This document shows, piece by piece, positions 27,173-36,343 of a DNA stretch of 64,000 nt. The stretch is from Streptomyces massasporeus. Lineage in GTDB: Bacteria > Actinomycetota > Actinomycetes > Streptomycetales > Streptomycetaceae. The position numbers and the translations under genes are program-made. The DNA lies in assembly GCF_014648995.1 (NCBI RefSeq), contig NZ_BMSE01000002.1, positions 434,001 to 498,000 of the forward strand. The letters are read 5' to 3'. The first letter of the stretch is position 1, and each line of letters starts with the position of its first letter. The notes under the pieces were generated by a model that did not search any database, was not told the origin of the DNA, and was given only the letters and a program-made list of their open reading frames with translations.

Positions 27173-27811
27173 ATGTCGGACAAGACCCCCGTCGACTTCT
27201 GGTTCGACCCGCTGTGCCCCTGGGCCTGGATGACCTCCCGCTGGGTCCTGGAGGTGGAGAAGGTCAGGGACATCGAGGTGCGCTGGCACGTCATGAGCCT
27301 CGCCGTCCTGAACGAGAACCGGCTGGACGAGCTGCCCGAGGAATACCGCGACATGCTGGCGACCAAGGCGTGGGGCCCCGTCCGGGTCGTCATAGCCGCC
27401 CAGCAGGAGAAGGGCCCCGAGGTCCTCGGCGACTTCTACACCGCGCTCGGCACCCGCATCCACAACCAGGGCGAGGGCCCCGGCAAGGAGACGGTCGCCG
27501 CCGCCCTGAAGGACGTCGGCCTGCCCGAGTCCCTCCTGGAGCACTGGGACTCCACCCCGTACGAGCCGGAGCTGCGCGCCTCCCACCAGGAGGGCATCGA
27601 CAAGGTCGGCCAGGACGTCGGCACCCCGGTCATCGCCGTGCCCGGCTCCGACGGCGAGCAGATCGCCTTCTTCGGCCCGGTCGTCACCCCGGCCCCGCAG
27701 GGCGAGGAGGCCGGCCGCCTGTGGGACGGCACCCTCGCCGTGGCCTCCGTCCCCGGCTTCTACGAGATCAAGCGCACCCGCACCAAGGGGCCGGACTTCT
27801 CCAACCTGTAG
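27173..27811 (+). CDS. DsbA-fold protein, mycothiol-dependent nitroreductase (Rv2466c)-like
   Basis: 212 residues from ATG 27173 with GAGGAGAG upstream. A thioredoxin-fold start VDFWFDPLCPWAWMTSRWVL is followed by a helical insertion and the cis-Pro region VGTPVIAVPG, and ends SVPGFYEIKRTRTKGPDFS. The set resembles the mycobacterial Rv2466c family, which uses mycothiol. The active site reads Cys15-Pro-Trp-Ala18, so the second Cys of the usual CPWC is missing. That implies a monothiol mechanism or altered chemistry. It is cytosolic and is not part of a larger operon. Confidence 0.85.
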   Translation: MSDKTPVDFWFDPLCPWAWMTSRWVLEVEKVRDIEVRWHVMSLAVLNENRLDELPEEYRDMLATKAWGPVRVVIAAQQEKGPEVLGDFYTALGTRIHNQGEGPGKETVAAALKDVGLPESLLEHWDSTPYEPELRASHQEGIDKVGQDVGTPVIAVPGSDGEQIAFFGPVVTPAPQGEEAGRLWDGTLAVASVPGFYEIKRTRTKGPDFSNL

Positions 27812-27814
27812 GCC

Positions 27815-28042
27815 TCACCCGGCGGGGGCGGGCTGGATCCTGAGCTCCTCCGGGAGCAGCCCGTCCTCGCCACGGTTGAGGTAGCGCTGGTACCACCGGC
27901 AGCCGGCCGCGGTGCAGCGCCAGTAGTCGTCCACGAAGTGCCCGGCCCCCTTCTCCGCCCGGACGGCCGCCCGCTCGGCGGCGTTGAACATCCGGAACTC
28001 CTGCATGGTGCCGCAGGTCCGGCACGCCCGGCTCACCGTCAT
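27815..28042 (-). CDS. Small zinc-ribbon-like protein
   Basis: 75 residues. One CxxC (CRTCG) near the N-terminus and single Cys residues in YWRCTAAGCRWY could bind zinc. The rest is charged with no membrane segment. Its ATG overlaps the stop of the upstream phosphodiesterase gene by one base (TGATG), indicating translational coupling at the end of the long reverse-strand cluster. I do not recognise a function. Confidence 0.75.
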   Translation of the reverse strand: MTVSRACRTCGTMQEFRMFNAAERAAVRAEKGAGHFVDDYWRCTAAGCRWYQRYLNRGEDGLLPEELRIQPAPAG

Positions 28043-29097
28043 CAGCTCCTCCTCGCGATCACCGCCAAGTCCGGGAAGTCGGTTACGACCGCATCGACCC
28101 CCATGCGGTAGTACAGCGCGTATTCCGCGAACGCGTCCCCGAAATCGTTCGGTCCGCTCCCGCGCCGGAACCGATCGGGCAGAAACTGGTTCTCCGCGCG
28201 GAAGGTGTACGGACCGATCCGCAGCCCCGCCGCGTGCGCGTCCGCGACGAGCGACGTGCCGGCGAGCGAGACCTTGTCCGGGCCGATCCAGTCCGCGTAC
28301 GCGGCGATCCGCGCCAGTCCCGCCGGGCTCATCATGTCCTTGTACGTCGTCGGATCACCGGCCGCGACCAGGTCGTACGGCCCGCCCGTCGTGCCCAGCG
28401 CCTGCCACAGCGGCACGCCCAGCCGCTCCGCCGCGATCCGCTTCAGGCTCGTCGGCTCGAAGGACTGCACGACGCACTCGCGCCGGCCGAGCCGGTTGCG
28501 GCGGATCACGGCCGCCAGCTTCGGCTCCAACGGCAGGCCGATCGAGCGGAAGTACGTCGGATGCTTGGTCTCCGGGAAGACTGCGACGGTCCGGCCGTGC
28601 TCCCGCGACAGCCGCCGCGCCAGATCCACGACCTCCTGGAAGGTCATGACTTCTTCCCGCCCGTCGAAGACGGTGTTGCGGTTGCGGACCGCCGGCAGCC
28701 GCTCCACCGCCCGCAGCGTCTTCAGTTCGGCCAGCGTGAAGTCCTCCGTGAACCAGCCGGTGACGGCCCGCCCGTCGACCGTCTTCGTCGTACGGCGGCC
28801 CTCGAACTCCGGCCGGCGGGCCACGTCGGTCGTCTGGGAGATCTCGTTCTCGTGCCGCACCACCAGCACGTGGTCCTTCGTCGGCACCAGATCCGGTTCG
28901 ATCCAGTCGGCCCCGGTCTGCACGGCGTACGTGTACGACGGCGCCGTGTGCTCCGGGCGCCAGCCGGCCGCGCCGCGGTGGCCGATGACGACCAGGCCGC
29001 CGCCCTTGCGGGGTGCGGCGCCGGCCGTGCCGGCCGTGCCGGCCGTGGCGGTTCCCGCGGCCGCCGCGAGCAGGAGGGATCTCCGTCCGAGCTGCAT
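28042..29097 (-). CDS. Exported glycerophosphodiester phosphodiesterase-family protein
   Basis: 351 residues from ATG 29097, preceded by AAAGGGGA. The N-terminus MQLGRRSLLLAAAAGTATAG resembles a twin-arginine signal. GDPD motifs: GHRGAAGWRPEHT, DWIEPDLVPTKDHVLVVRHE (the E.D pair), FPETKHP and a C-terminal VDAVVTDFPD. Members cleave glycerophosphodiesters to glycerol-3-phosphate and an alcohol. It lies 26 bases after the FGGY kinase in the sugar/polyol cluster and may supply or scavenge glycerol phosphate. Whether it belongs to the same transcript is inferred from spacing. Confidence 0.9.
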   Translation of the reverse strand: MQLGRRSLLLAAAAGTATAGTAGTAGAAPRKGGGLVVIGHRGAAGWRPEHTAPSYTYAVQTGADWIEPDLVPTKDHVLVVRHENEISQTTDVARRPEFEGRRTTKTVDGRAVTGWFTEDFTLAELKTLRAVERLPAVRNRNTVFDGREEVMTFQEVVDLARRLSREHGRTVAVFPETKHPTYFRSIGLPLEPKLAAVIRRNRLGRRECVVQSFEPTSLKRIAAERLGVPLWQALGTTGGPYDLVAAGDPTTYKDMMSPAGLARIAAYADWIGPDKVSLAGTSLVADAHAAGLRIGPYTFRAENQFLPDRFRRGSGPNDFGDAFAEYALYYRMGVDAVVTDFPDLAVIARRS

Positions 29098-29123
29098 GCA
29101 ACTCCCCTTTGTCGAAGACAGGT

Positions 29124-30548
29124 TCACTTGCGGGCCCGGTCCCGGGCCTGCGCCAGCCGGTCCAGGTGCTCCGCGTAGCCGCTCGTGTAGAACGCGGCCC
29201 GCTCCGGGTCCGGCTCGACGACCGCCGTCGGTTTCGTCCACGCCCGCGCGTCCAGCCCGACCCCGTACCGCTCGGCCGCCGCCAGGACCGCGCCCCGGGC
29301 GCCGACCTCGCCCTCCACGACCCGCAGCGGCCGCCCGAGCACATCGGCCAGCAGCCGCATCCAGGCGGAGCTGCGGGTGCCGCCGCCGCAGACGGCCAGG
29401 CTCCCGGCCAGGCCCGCCGCCTCCAGGCAGTGGCGGGCCGCGTACCCGATGCCCTCACAGGTGGCGCGGACCAGATCGCCCCGGGTCGACTCCAGCGAGA
29501 CGCCCGTGAGTTCGGCGCGCAGACGGGGTTCCACGAAGGGCGCTCGTTCGCCGGAGGGCGCGAAGTACGGCAGCACACGGACGCCGTGCGCGCCCGGCGG
29601 CGTCCCGGCCAGCAGGCCGTCCACCTCGTCGTGCCGCACGCCGGTCGTCGACAGCACCCAGTCCAGCGCCGCCGTGCCGACCATCGCGGGCATGGCGCGC
29701 AGCCAGTGCCCGGGCCGGTCGGTGGAGATGTACAGGCCGGCCGGTTCGCCGCTCAGCTCGAGCTCGGTGGTGGCGACCAGGCTGGCCAGACAGGTCCCGA
29801 CGATCAGCAGACCGTCCCCCGGGGACGTCACCCCGGCGCCCAGCGCGCAGGCCGGCAGATCGTAGGGCCCGTTCGCGATCCGGGTCCCGGAGGGCAGGCC
29901 CTCGCCCCGCGCCTCGGCGGTCGCGACCGGGTCGCTGACCGGGGCGAGCAGATCCCGGCGGTGCGCCAGCCCCAGCAGCTCGACGACCCGGTCGTCGTAC
30001 GTCCGGGTCCGCGGGTCCAGGAACGGCATCGACGCGTCCGACACATCCGTCGCCGGGCCGGCCCCCGTCAGCCGCTGGAACACCATGTCCTTGCAGTACA
30101 GGGCCGCCTTCGCGGTGTCCAGTGCCTTCGGCTCGTGCCGGTCCAGCCATGCCAGCAGCGGGCCCGGGCAGCCGGGGAACATCGCGCTGCCCGTCCGCCG
30201 GAACACCGACTCGAACGTGCCGTCCGCCAGCCACCGGTCGACCAGCTCGTGCGCCCGCCCGTCCATCCAGGAGGCGGCGGGCCGCACCGGCCGGCCCTCG
30301 CCGTCGACCAGCCACACCCCGTCGCCCTGCCCGGTGAGCCCGGCCAGCTCCACCGGCTCCGGGACCCGCCCGGTGACCTCCCCGAGCACGGCGACGACCG
30401 CCCCGTACACCTCCTCCATGTCCTGCTCGACGACCCCGCCGTGCAGGGAGAGCTTCACCGGGCGGGACGCCACGGCGAGTTCACGGCCCGTGGCGTCGAA
30501 GGCCGCCGCCTTGACCATGGACGTGCCCACATCGATTCCGACGTACAT
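29124..30548 (-). CDS. FGGY-family carbohydrate kinase, copy 1
   Basis: 474 residues. The ATP/substrate fold starts GIDVGTSMVKAAAFDATGRE. It also has LTGQGDGVWLVDGEGRP and the C-terminal FGGY signature region EGIGYAARHCLEAAG, LAVCGGGTRSSAWMRLLADV. Members phosphorylate pentoses, pentuloses, polyols or glycerol; the xylulokinase-like branch fits best by eye, but the substrate is not readable. It is 19 bases downstream of the dehydrogenase gene within the reverse-strand cluster, so it probably phosphorylates the imported compound or its oxidation product. Confidence 0.92.
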   Translation of the reverse strand: MYVGIDVGTSMVKAAAFDATGRELAVASRPVKLSLHGGVVEQDMEEVYGAVVAVLGEVTGRVPEPVELAGLTGQGDGVWLVDGEGRPVRPAASWMDGRAHELVDRWLADGTFESVFRRTGSAMFPGCPGPLLAWLDRHEPKALDTAKAALYCKDMVFQRLTGAGPATDVSDASMPFLDPRTRTYDDRVVELLGLAHRRDLLAPVSDPVATAEARGEGLPSGTRIANGPYDLPACALGAGVTSPGDGLLIVGTCLASLVATTELELSGEPAGLYISTDRPGHWLRAMPAMVGTAALDWVLSTTGVRHDEVDGLLAGTPPGAHGVRVLPYFAPSGERAPFVEPRLRAELTGVSLESTRGDLVRATCEGIGYAARHCLEAAGLAGSLAVCGGGTRSSAWMRLLADVLGRPLRVVEGEVGARGAVLAAAERYGVGLDARAWTKPTAVVEPDPERAAFYTSGYAEHLDRLAQARDRARK

Positions 30549-30567
30549 GCGGCTCTCCTCCGGGTCC

Positions 30568-31599
30568 TCAGGTCAGACAGTGCGCGAGCGGCTCCCCGCG
30601 GACCCAGCGGCCCACCTCTTCGGCGGCGATCCGGGCGGCCTTCTCCGCGACCGCCCGCGACGCCCCGCCCAAGTGGGGGGTGAGGACCACGCGTTCGGCC
30701 AGTCCCAGCAGCCGGGACCCAGCCGGCAGCGGCTCCCGCTCGTAGGTGTCCAGAGCCGCCGCCGACAGCCGCCCGCTCTCCAGCGCGTCACACAGCGCGC
30801 CCTCGTCCAGCAGCGGGCCCCGGGCCACGTTCACCACCACCGCGCCGGACGGCAGCAGCCCCAGCTCCCGGGCGCCGATCAGCCCCCGCGTCTCGGGCGT
30901 GAGCCGGGCGTGCAGGGTGATCACCTGCGAGCGGCGCAGGAGGTCGTCCAGCGAGGTCACGCGCAGGCCGTGGATCTCGCCGTGCACATACGGGTCGTGG
31001 ACCATCACCCGGGCCCCGAACGCGCACAGCACCCGCGCGACCCGGCTGCCGACGGCCCCGTACCCGACCAGACCGACGGGCAGGTCCTCCAGCTCCAGTC
31101 CGCTCCGCTCGTAGGTGTAGTACGTCGCGCCCTCCCAGCTGCCCTGCCGGACGAGCGGGTCGTGGGCCTGGGGGATGCGGCGCAGGGCGGCCAGCATCAT
31201 TCCCACGGTGAACTCGGCGGTGGCGGCGGCGTTGCGGCCCGGCGCGAAGCACACCCGCACGTCGTGGTCCTTGGCCGCGTCCAGGTTGACGTTGACCGGC
31301 CCGCCCCGGCAGACCACGACCAGCCTCAGATCCGGGCAGGCGGCGAGGACCTTCCCGGTGACCGGGCCCATCTGCGTGACCAGCACCTCCGCTCCGGCCA
31401 GCGCCTCGATCATCGCGTCCTCGGCGTCACTGGCCTCCTGCACCTCGGCGACCGGCCCGAACGGCTCCAGCGGCCAGCCCAGTGTCAGCTCCCGGACGTC
31501 CGCCCGCTCCACCTCGTGCTCCACCGCCCGTGCGATCAGCGACGGCAGGACGAAGTGGTCACCGGCGGCCACGACACGCACGCTGTTTCCGTCAGTCAT
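30568..31599 (-). CDS. D-isomer-specific 2-hydroxyacid dehydrogenase-family protein
   Basis: 343 residues. It has the NAD-binding region VGLVGYGAVGSRVARVLCAF, then the family signature around LLPSGAVVVNVARGPLLDEG with the conserved Arg, and the closing TPHLGGAS with the catalytic His. The N-terminal lid domain is longer than in simple PGDH catalytic cores. The predicted reaction is NAD(P)-dependent interconversion of a 2-hydroxyacid and 2-ketoacid. In a kinase/transport cluster it may act on a sugar-acid or phosphorylated intermediate. ATGA overlap with the upstream ATPase gene shows coupling. Confidence 0.9.
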   Translation of the reverse strand: MTDGNSVRVVAAGDHFVLPSLIARAVEHEVERADVRELTLGWPLEPFGPVAEVQEASDAEDAMIEALAGAEVLVTQMGPVTGKVLAACPDLRLVVVCRGGPVNVNLDAAKDHDVRVCFAPGRNAAATAEFTVGMMLAALRRIPQAHDPLVRQGSWEGATYYTYERSGLELEDLPVGLVGYGAVGSRVARVLCAFGARVMVHDPYVHGEIHGLRVTSLDDLLRRSQVITLHARLTPETRGLIGARELGLLPSGAVVVNVARGPLLDEGALCDALESGRLSAAALDTYEREPLPAGSRLLGLAERVVLTPHLGGASRAVAEKAARIAAEEVGRWVRGEPLAHCLT

Positions 31600-32687
31600 C
31601 GCAGGGAAGCTCCCGTCTCGGCGTCGAAGACATGGGTGTGCCCGGGGTCGGCGGCGACCCGGACCCGCTCGTCGTGCGCGAGCCGTACCTCGGGGTCGGT
31701 GAGGACGACCAGATGCCGTTCGACACCGTCCAGGGCGAGGGTCGCCAGGCCCGACTCCAGGAGCGGTTCATGGGCGACGACCCGGGCGGGCAGACCGCCC
31801 TCGGCGGTGAGGCGGACGTCCTCGGGGCGGATCCCGACGACCACCTTCCGGCCCTCGTCCACCGGCACCGGCAGCGCGATCCGCACCGTGTCGGAGAGCC
31901 GGGCGTGGCCGTCGCCGGCGATGCCGGGCAGCAGGGTGATCGCCGGTTCGCCGACGAAGTCCGCGACGAACACGTTGGCCGGACTGTCGTAGATCTCGTA
32001 GGGCGTGCCGAGCTGCTGGATGACGCCGTCCTTCATCACGGCGATCCGGTCGGCGAGGGAGAGGGCCTCCTCCTGGTCGTGGGTGACCAGGATCGTGGTG
32101 TGGCCCAGGTCCTTCTGGATGCGCTTGAGTTCCCGGCGGGTGGAGTCGCGCTGGGCCGCGTCCAGGTGGGAGAGGGGTTCGTCGAGGAGCAGGACGTCGG
32201 GTTCGCGGATCAGGGCGCGAGCCAGGGAGACGCGCTGCTTCTGGCCGCTGGAGAGGCCGGCCGGGCGGGCGCCGAGGAGGTCGGTCAGGCCGACCCGCTC
32301 GGCGATGTCCTTCACCTTGCGCTCGACGTCCCCCCGGGAACCGCGGGCGGCCCCGCGGCGGGCCTTCAGCCCGAAGGCCAGGTTCTCCGCGACCGACAGC
32401 GGCGGATACAGCGCGTAGTTCTCGAACGCGACCCCGATGTTGCGCTGCTGGGCGGGCCGTTCGACGACCGACGTCCCGCCGACCAGGATGTCCCCGCCGG
32501 TGACGGGCTCCAGCCCGGCGATCATCCGTAAGGTGGTCGACTTGCCGCACCCGGACGGCCCGAGCAGCCCGAGCAGCTCCCCGGACCGCAGGGTCAGGTC
32601 GATCCCGCGGACGGCGTCCACGGAAGGCCGCCCTCGCGACCGGTAGGTCTTCCGCAGCTCACGTAACTCCAGTCCCGTTCCCGTCAT
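31596..32687 (-). CDS. Sugar ABC transporter ATP-binding protein (UgpC/MsmK type), ATPase 1; contains two TTA codons
   Basis: 363 residues from ATG 32687 behind AAAGGGGA. Walker A GPSGCGKST (43-51), signature LSSGQKQR, Walker B VLLLDEPLSHLD and switch His in LVTHDQEEA are all present. A C-terminal TOBE/OB regulatory domain follows (VVGIRPEDVRL). It powers import by CUT1-type permeases at the inner face of the membrane. Two Leu codons are TTA, at residue 8 (32664-32666) and residue 53 (32529-32531). This codon is rare in Streptomyces and needs the bldA tRNA, so translation may be limited to late growth. Confidence 0.93.
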   Translation of the reverse strand: MTGTGLELRELRKTYRSRGRPSVDAVRGIDLTLRSGELLGLLGPSGCGKSTTLRMIAGLEPVTGGDILVGGTSVVERPAQQRNIGVAFENYALYPPLSVAENLAFGLKARRGAARGSRGDVERKVKDIAERVGLTDLLGARPAGLSSGQKQRVSLARALIREPDVLLLDEPLSHLDAAQRDSTRRELKRIQKDLGHTTILVTHDQEEALSLADRIAVMKDGVIQQLGTPYEIYDSPANVFVADFVGEPAITLLPGIAGDGHARLSDTVRIALPVPVDEGRKVVVGIRPEDVRLTAEGGLPARVVAHEPLLESGLATLALDGVERHLVVLTDPEVRLAHDERVRVAADPGHTHVFDAETGASLR

Positions 32688-32727
32688 GGCCGTCCCCTTT
32701 CATGGCTCGTTCGCCTCCAGGGCGCTT

Positions 32728-33549
32728 TCAGCCGGCGCCGAGGCCGCGGGCAGGCGTGCCGCAAACCTCGTAACGGACCTTGTGCTCGTCCAGATCCCGC
32801 AGTGCCTCCGGCGACGCCCCGTCGTCCACGAGGAGCGTGTCGAAGCGGGACAGCGGGACGACCCGGTGCAGGGCGACCCGGCCGAGCTTGGTGTGGTCGA
32901 TCAACAGGACGTTCCGTGCCGCCGCGTCGAGCATCGCCCGCTTCACCGACACGATGTGCTGCTCCTGGTGGTAGGCGTAACCCCCGTGCACCGCCGACGT
33001 CGACGCGAAGCACACATCCACCCGGAGCTGCTGCACCGCCTCCACGCAGGACACCCCGAGGAACGAGGAGTGCAGCGGGTCGTAGTCGCCGCCCAGCGCC
33101 ATCAGGTGGATGCCGCGCTGGTCGGACAGGAGGTTGATGGCCTCCAGGAAGTTGGTGACGACCGTCAGCGGTGTGACCTCGGCCGTGCGCAGCCGCCTGG
33201 CTATCTCCAGCGTGGACGTGGAGTCGTCCAGCAGGATCGCCATCCCGGGCTCGACCATCCGCAGCGCGTGCTCGGCGACGGCCGCCTTCTCGGCCCGCAT
33301 GCTCTTCAGCCGGTACTGCACGTTCGACTCGAAGACCCCCGACGGCTGCGCGGTCACCCCGCCCCGGAACTTCCGTACGATGCCCTGCCGTTCGAGCTCG
33401 TCGAGGTCCCGGTGGATGGTCATCAGACTCACCCCGAACCGCTCGGCGAGCTCCGCCGCCGTGGCCGAGCCGTCGGCCAGCACCTGCTCGGCCATGGCGG
33501 CCTGCCGCGCCGCGGGCCCCTGCTGTCCACCACTGCTGTTGCCGCTCAT
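32728..33549 (-). CDS. DeoR/GlpR-family transcriptional regulator
   Basis: 273 residues. The N-terminal DeoR HTH reads ATAAELAERFGVSLMTIHRD, then LDELERQGIVRKFRGGV. The C-terminal sugar-phosphate sensor domain has ILLDDSTSTLEIARRL, VVTNFLEAINLL and IDHTKLGRVA. Family members are usually repressors released by a phosphorylated sugar or polyol, which would link to the FGGY kinases nearby. Its ATG overlaps the stop of ATPase 2 (ATGA). ATPase 1 follows 40 bases after its stop, so the regulator lies inside the operon it probably controls. Confidence 0.92.
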   Translation of the reverse strand: MSGNSSGGQQGPAARQAAMAEQVLADGSATAAELAERFGVSLMTIHRDLDELERQGIVRKFRGGVTAQPSGVFESNVQYRLKSMRAEKAAVAEHALRMVEPGMAILLDDSTSTLEIARRLRTAEVTPLTVVTNFLEAINLLSDQRGIHLMALGGDYDPLHSSFLGVSCVEAVQQLRVDVCFASTSAVHGGYAYHQEQHIVSVKRAMLDAAARNVLLIDHTKLGRVALHRVVPLSRFDTLLVDDGASPEALRDLDEHKVRYEVCGTPARGLGAG

Positions 33550-34637
33550 GGCTGTGTCTCTATCCGTCGTCCCGGTCGCTCCGGCCGGTCGGCCTCGAAC
33601 AGCAGCAGGTTCTCAGGCCGGACCACGAGCCGTACCGGATCGTCCGCACGAAGGCGCGCCGCGTCGGCCCGGGGGGCCACCAGCGACACCCGCTGCTCCC
33701 CGGTGCCGAGACGCACGGTGACCTCGACGGACCGGCCGAGCACCTCGGTGACGTAGACCGTCCCGGTCAGCTCGTGGCCCTCGCCGCCGTGCAGGGCGAG
33801 GTCCCGGGGGCGTAGGCCCACCAGTACCTCCGTGCCCGGCGCGGCCCGGGCCCGGACCGGCAGCTCCACACCGCCGTCCGCGCGCACGCCGCTCTGCGTC
33901 ACCACTCCCGGCAGCAGGTTGATCCGGGGCCGGCCGAAGGCCCGGGCGACCTCGGTGTCCTGGGGTCGGTACCAGATCTCCTCCCGCGTGCCCGTCTGCA
34001 CGATCCGGCCCTGGCGGATGACCCCGATCCGGTCGCCGAGCGCGAGCGCCTCGACCGAGTCGTGGGTGACGTAGAGGGTGGTGGTGTGCTGCACGGCCCC
34101 GATCGCCTTCAGCTCGGCCCGCATCTGCTGGCGGAGCTTGGCGTCGAGGTGGGAGAGCGGCTCGTCGAGCAGGAAGGCCCGGGCGGGGCGGACCAGCACC
34201 CGGCCGAGGGCGACCCGCTGCCGCTGGCCGTTGGACAACTGGCCCACGGGCCGGTCCAGCAGCCCGGAGATGCCGAGCAGCTCGGCGATCGCGCCGATCC
34301 GCTGCCGGGCCTCGCCGGCGGGCAGCCGGTGCCGGGGCGAGCGCAGCGGCGAGGCGAGGTTGTCGTAGGCCGAGCGGTGCGGGTAGAGGGCGTAGCTCTC
34401 GAAGCACATCGCCACGCCCCGGTCGTACGGCTCGACCCCCCGCATGTCCTCGCCGTCGAGCACGACCGTGCCGGAGTCGGGCTGTTCGAGCCCGGCGACG
34501 GTTTTCAGGGTCGTGGTCTTGCCCGCGCCCGACGGGCCGAGCAGGCAGAAGAACTCGCCCTCCCGCACCTCCAGTTCGAGCTCGTCGAGCGCGAGCGTCT
34601 TCCCGTACGCCTTGCGTATCCCGCTCAACCGGATCAC
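33546..34637 (-). CDS. Sugar/polyol ABC transporter ATP-binding protein, ATPase 2
   Basis: 363 residues from GTG 34637, overlapping the permease stop (GTGA). Walker A GPSGAGKTT, the Q-loop region CFESYALYPH, signature LSNGQRQR, Walker B AFLLDEPLSHLD, switch His in YVTHDSVEA and a C-terminal TOBE-like domain are present. It is clearly a different protein from ATPase 1 in the same cluster. Two distinct ATPases with two permeases is the arrangement of GlpS/GlpT-type glycerol and some polyol importers, suggesting a heterodimeric motor. No TTA codon was seen in it. Confidence 0.92.
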   Translation of the reverse strand: MIRLSGIRKAYGKTLALDELELEVREGEFFCLLGPSGAGKTTTLKTVAGLEQPDSGTVVLDGEDMRGVEPYDRGVAMCFESYALYPHRSAYDNLASPLRSPRHRLPAGEARQRIGAIAELLGISGLLDRPVGQLSNGQRQRVALGRVLVRPARAFLLDEPLSHLDAKLRQQMRAELKAIGAVQHTTTLYVTHDSVEALALGDRIGVIRQGRIVQTGTREEIWYRPQDTEVARAFGRPRINLLPGVVTQSGVRADGGVELPVRARAAPGTEVLVGLRPRDLALHGGEGHELTGTVYVTEVLGRSVEVTVRLGTGEQRVSLVAPRADAARLRADDPVRLVVRPENLLLFEADRPERPGRRIETQP

Positions 34638-35458
34638 GACTTCACCGCCCCGAACGACAGGCCGCGCACCAGATATCGCTGGATCGTCAGCGCCAGCAGC
34701 AGGGGCGGTACGACCGAGACCAGCGCGGCGGCGGCCGTGAGGTTGTACTTGGGCCGGTCCCCGCCGAGGAACGACAGGGCGCCCACGGTCACCGTCTGGG
34801 CCTCGTTGGAGGTGAGGATCAGCGGGAAGACGAAGTTGTTCCAGGCGAAGATGAACGCCAGCAGCGACACGGCCGCGATGCCCGGCTTGACCAGCGGGAG
34901 CGCCACCTTGAAGAACGCCTGCTTGCGGGTGTAGCCGTCCAGCAGGGCCGCCTGCTCCAGCTCCGGTGTCAGATCGGCGAAGTAGGACCGCATGATCCAC
35001 ACGATCAACGGCAGCGTGACGAGTTGCAGCACCCACACCATGCCGACGTACGTGTCGAAGAGACCGAGCTTCTGGTAGAGCACGAACAGCGGGATGATCA
35101 CGGTGAGTTCGGGTGCGAAGCGGAACGAGAGCAGCGTGAACATCAGGTTCTCGGAGCCCTTGAACCGCCACCGCGCCGAGGCGTACGCCGCCGGCAGCCC
35201 CACCACCAGCGACAGCACGACCGCCCCGACCGACACCACCAGGCTGTTGACGAAGAACCGCACGAACGGGATGCCCTCGCTGTCGCCGAGGACGGTCCGG
35301 TAGCCGTCGAGGGTGGGGGAGAAGGAGAAGTAGGTGGAAAAGAGCTGGTCGGTCGGCTTCAGCGACAGGATCACCATCCAGGCGATCGGGAACAGTGCGA
35401 AGACGAAGTAGAGGACGAGGGCGGCGTCGCACAGCCATCCCCCCAGGCGTTTCCTCAT
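34634..35458 (-). CDS. Carbohydrate ABC transporter permease 2 (MalG type)
   Basis: 274 residues from ATG 35458, overlapping the upstream permease stop (ATGA). Six hydrophobic helices start WLCDAALVLYFVFALFPIAW. The EAA loop reads ELEQAALLDGYTRKQAFFKV and contacts the ATPase. The C-terminus RGLSFGAVKS matches the MalG-like half. It is an inner-membrane pore subunit paired with the permease encoded just upstream. Confidence 0.93.
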   Translation of the reverse strand: MRKRLGGWLCDAALVLYFVFALFPIAWMVILSLKPTDQLFSTYFSFSPTLDGYRTVLGDSEGIPFVRFFVNSLVVSVGAVVLSLVVGLPAAYASARWRFKGSENLMFTLLSFRFAPELTVIIPLFVLYQKLGLFDTYVGMVWVLQLVTLPLIVWIMRSYFADLTPELEQAALLDGYTRKQAFFKVALPLVKPGIAAVSLLAFIFAWNNFVFPLILTSNEAQTVTVGALSFLGGDRPKYNLTAAAALVSVVPPLLLALTIQRYLVRGLSFGAVKS

Positions 35459-36339
35459 GTGGTGACCTCCGCGGCCTTCCGCTGGATCTTCCCCAGGTGT
35501 TTCACCAGCACCATCGCGGCCAGGTACACCACGGCCCACAGGACGATCGTGTAGGAGATCCCGAAGGAGTAGCGCTGGAAGCGGATGGCTTCCAGGTATG
35601 CCCGGATCTGGAGTACGACGGTCGAGTCGCCCGGGCCGCCTTCCGTGAGCGCGTAGATGATGTCGAAGACCTTCAGCGAGTCCATGAACCGGAAGATCAC
35701 CGCGACCAGGACGTACGGCCACAGCATCGGCAGGGTCAGGCGCCGGAAGGTGTACCACCACCCCGCGCCGTCCACGGCCGCCGCCTCGAACGGGGAGGTG
35801 GGCAGCGACCGCAGTCCGGCGAGGGCGAGGATCGCCACGAACGGGGTGTAGACCCACACGTCCACGGCGATCGACGACAGCAGCGCGCCCGTCGGGGTGT
35901 CGGTCCACTGCACCCCGCCCAGCCCGAAGGGCTTGAGCAGGTGGTTGACCACCCCGACCGACGGCTGGAGCATCAGCTTCCAGATGATCGCCGCGATCAC
36001 CGGGGCGATCATCAGCGGCAGGATCAGGATCTTCTCCAGCATCCGGCCCAGCAGGGACGAGCGGTACAGGAGCAGGGCGACGGCCACGCCGAGCACGGTC
36101 TCGGTGAGGGCCGCCCCGACCGCGTACAGCACCGTCACCCACGCCGAGTTCCAGAACGCCTCCTGGGTGAAGACGGCTCTGTAGTTCTCGAACCGCACCA
36201 TGTCCGGCTGCGGTTTGCTCGCCGAGAAGTCGAACAGCGTGTAGTACAGCCCGAGTCCGAAGGGGTAGAGGATCCCGCAGGTCAGCAGCAGTGCCGGGAC
36301 GATCAGGAGGTACGGGCGCAGGGTGAGCCGCCACCCCAT
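35455..36339 (-). CDS. Carbohydrate ABC transporter permease 1 (MalF type)
   Basis: 294 residues from ATG 36339. Six transmembrane segments begin LRPYLLIVPALLLTCGILYP. The EAA motif is SPFEAAAVDGAGWWYTFRRL, followed by TLPMLWP. The P-loop-free MalF-like periplasmic segment is short. It starts four bases after the stop of the lipoprotein gene and overlaps the next permease, as expected for a CUT1 transporter operon. Confidence 0.93.
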   Translation of the reverse strand: MGWRLTLRPYLLIVPALLLTCGILYPFGLGLYYTLFDFSASKPQPDMVRFENYRAVFTQEAFWNSAWVTVLYAVGAALTETVLGVAVALLLYRSSLLGRMLEKILILPLMIAPVIAAIIWKLMLQPSVGVVNHLLKPFGLGGVQWTDTPTGALLSSIAVDVWVYTPFVAILALAGLRSLPTSPFEAAAVDGAGWWYTFRRLTLPMLWPYVLVAVIFRFMDSLKVFDIIYALTEGGPGDSTVVLQIRAYLEAIRFQRYSFGISYTIVLWAVVYLAAMVLVKHLGKIQRKAAEVTT

Positions 36340-36343
36340 CGCT

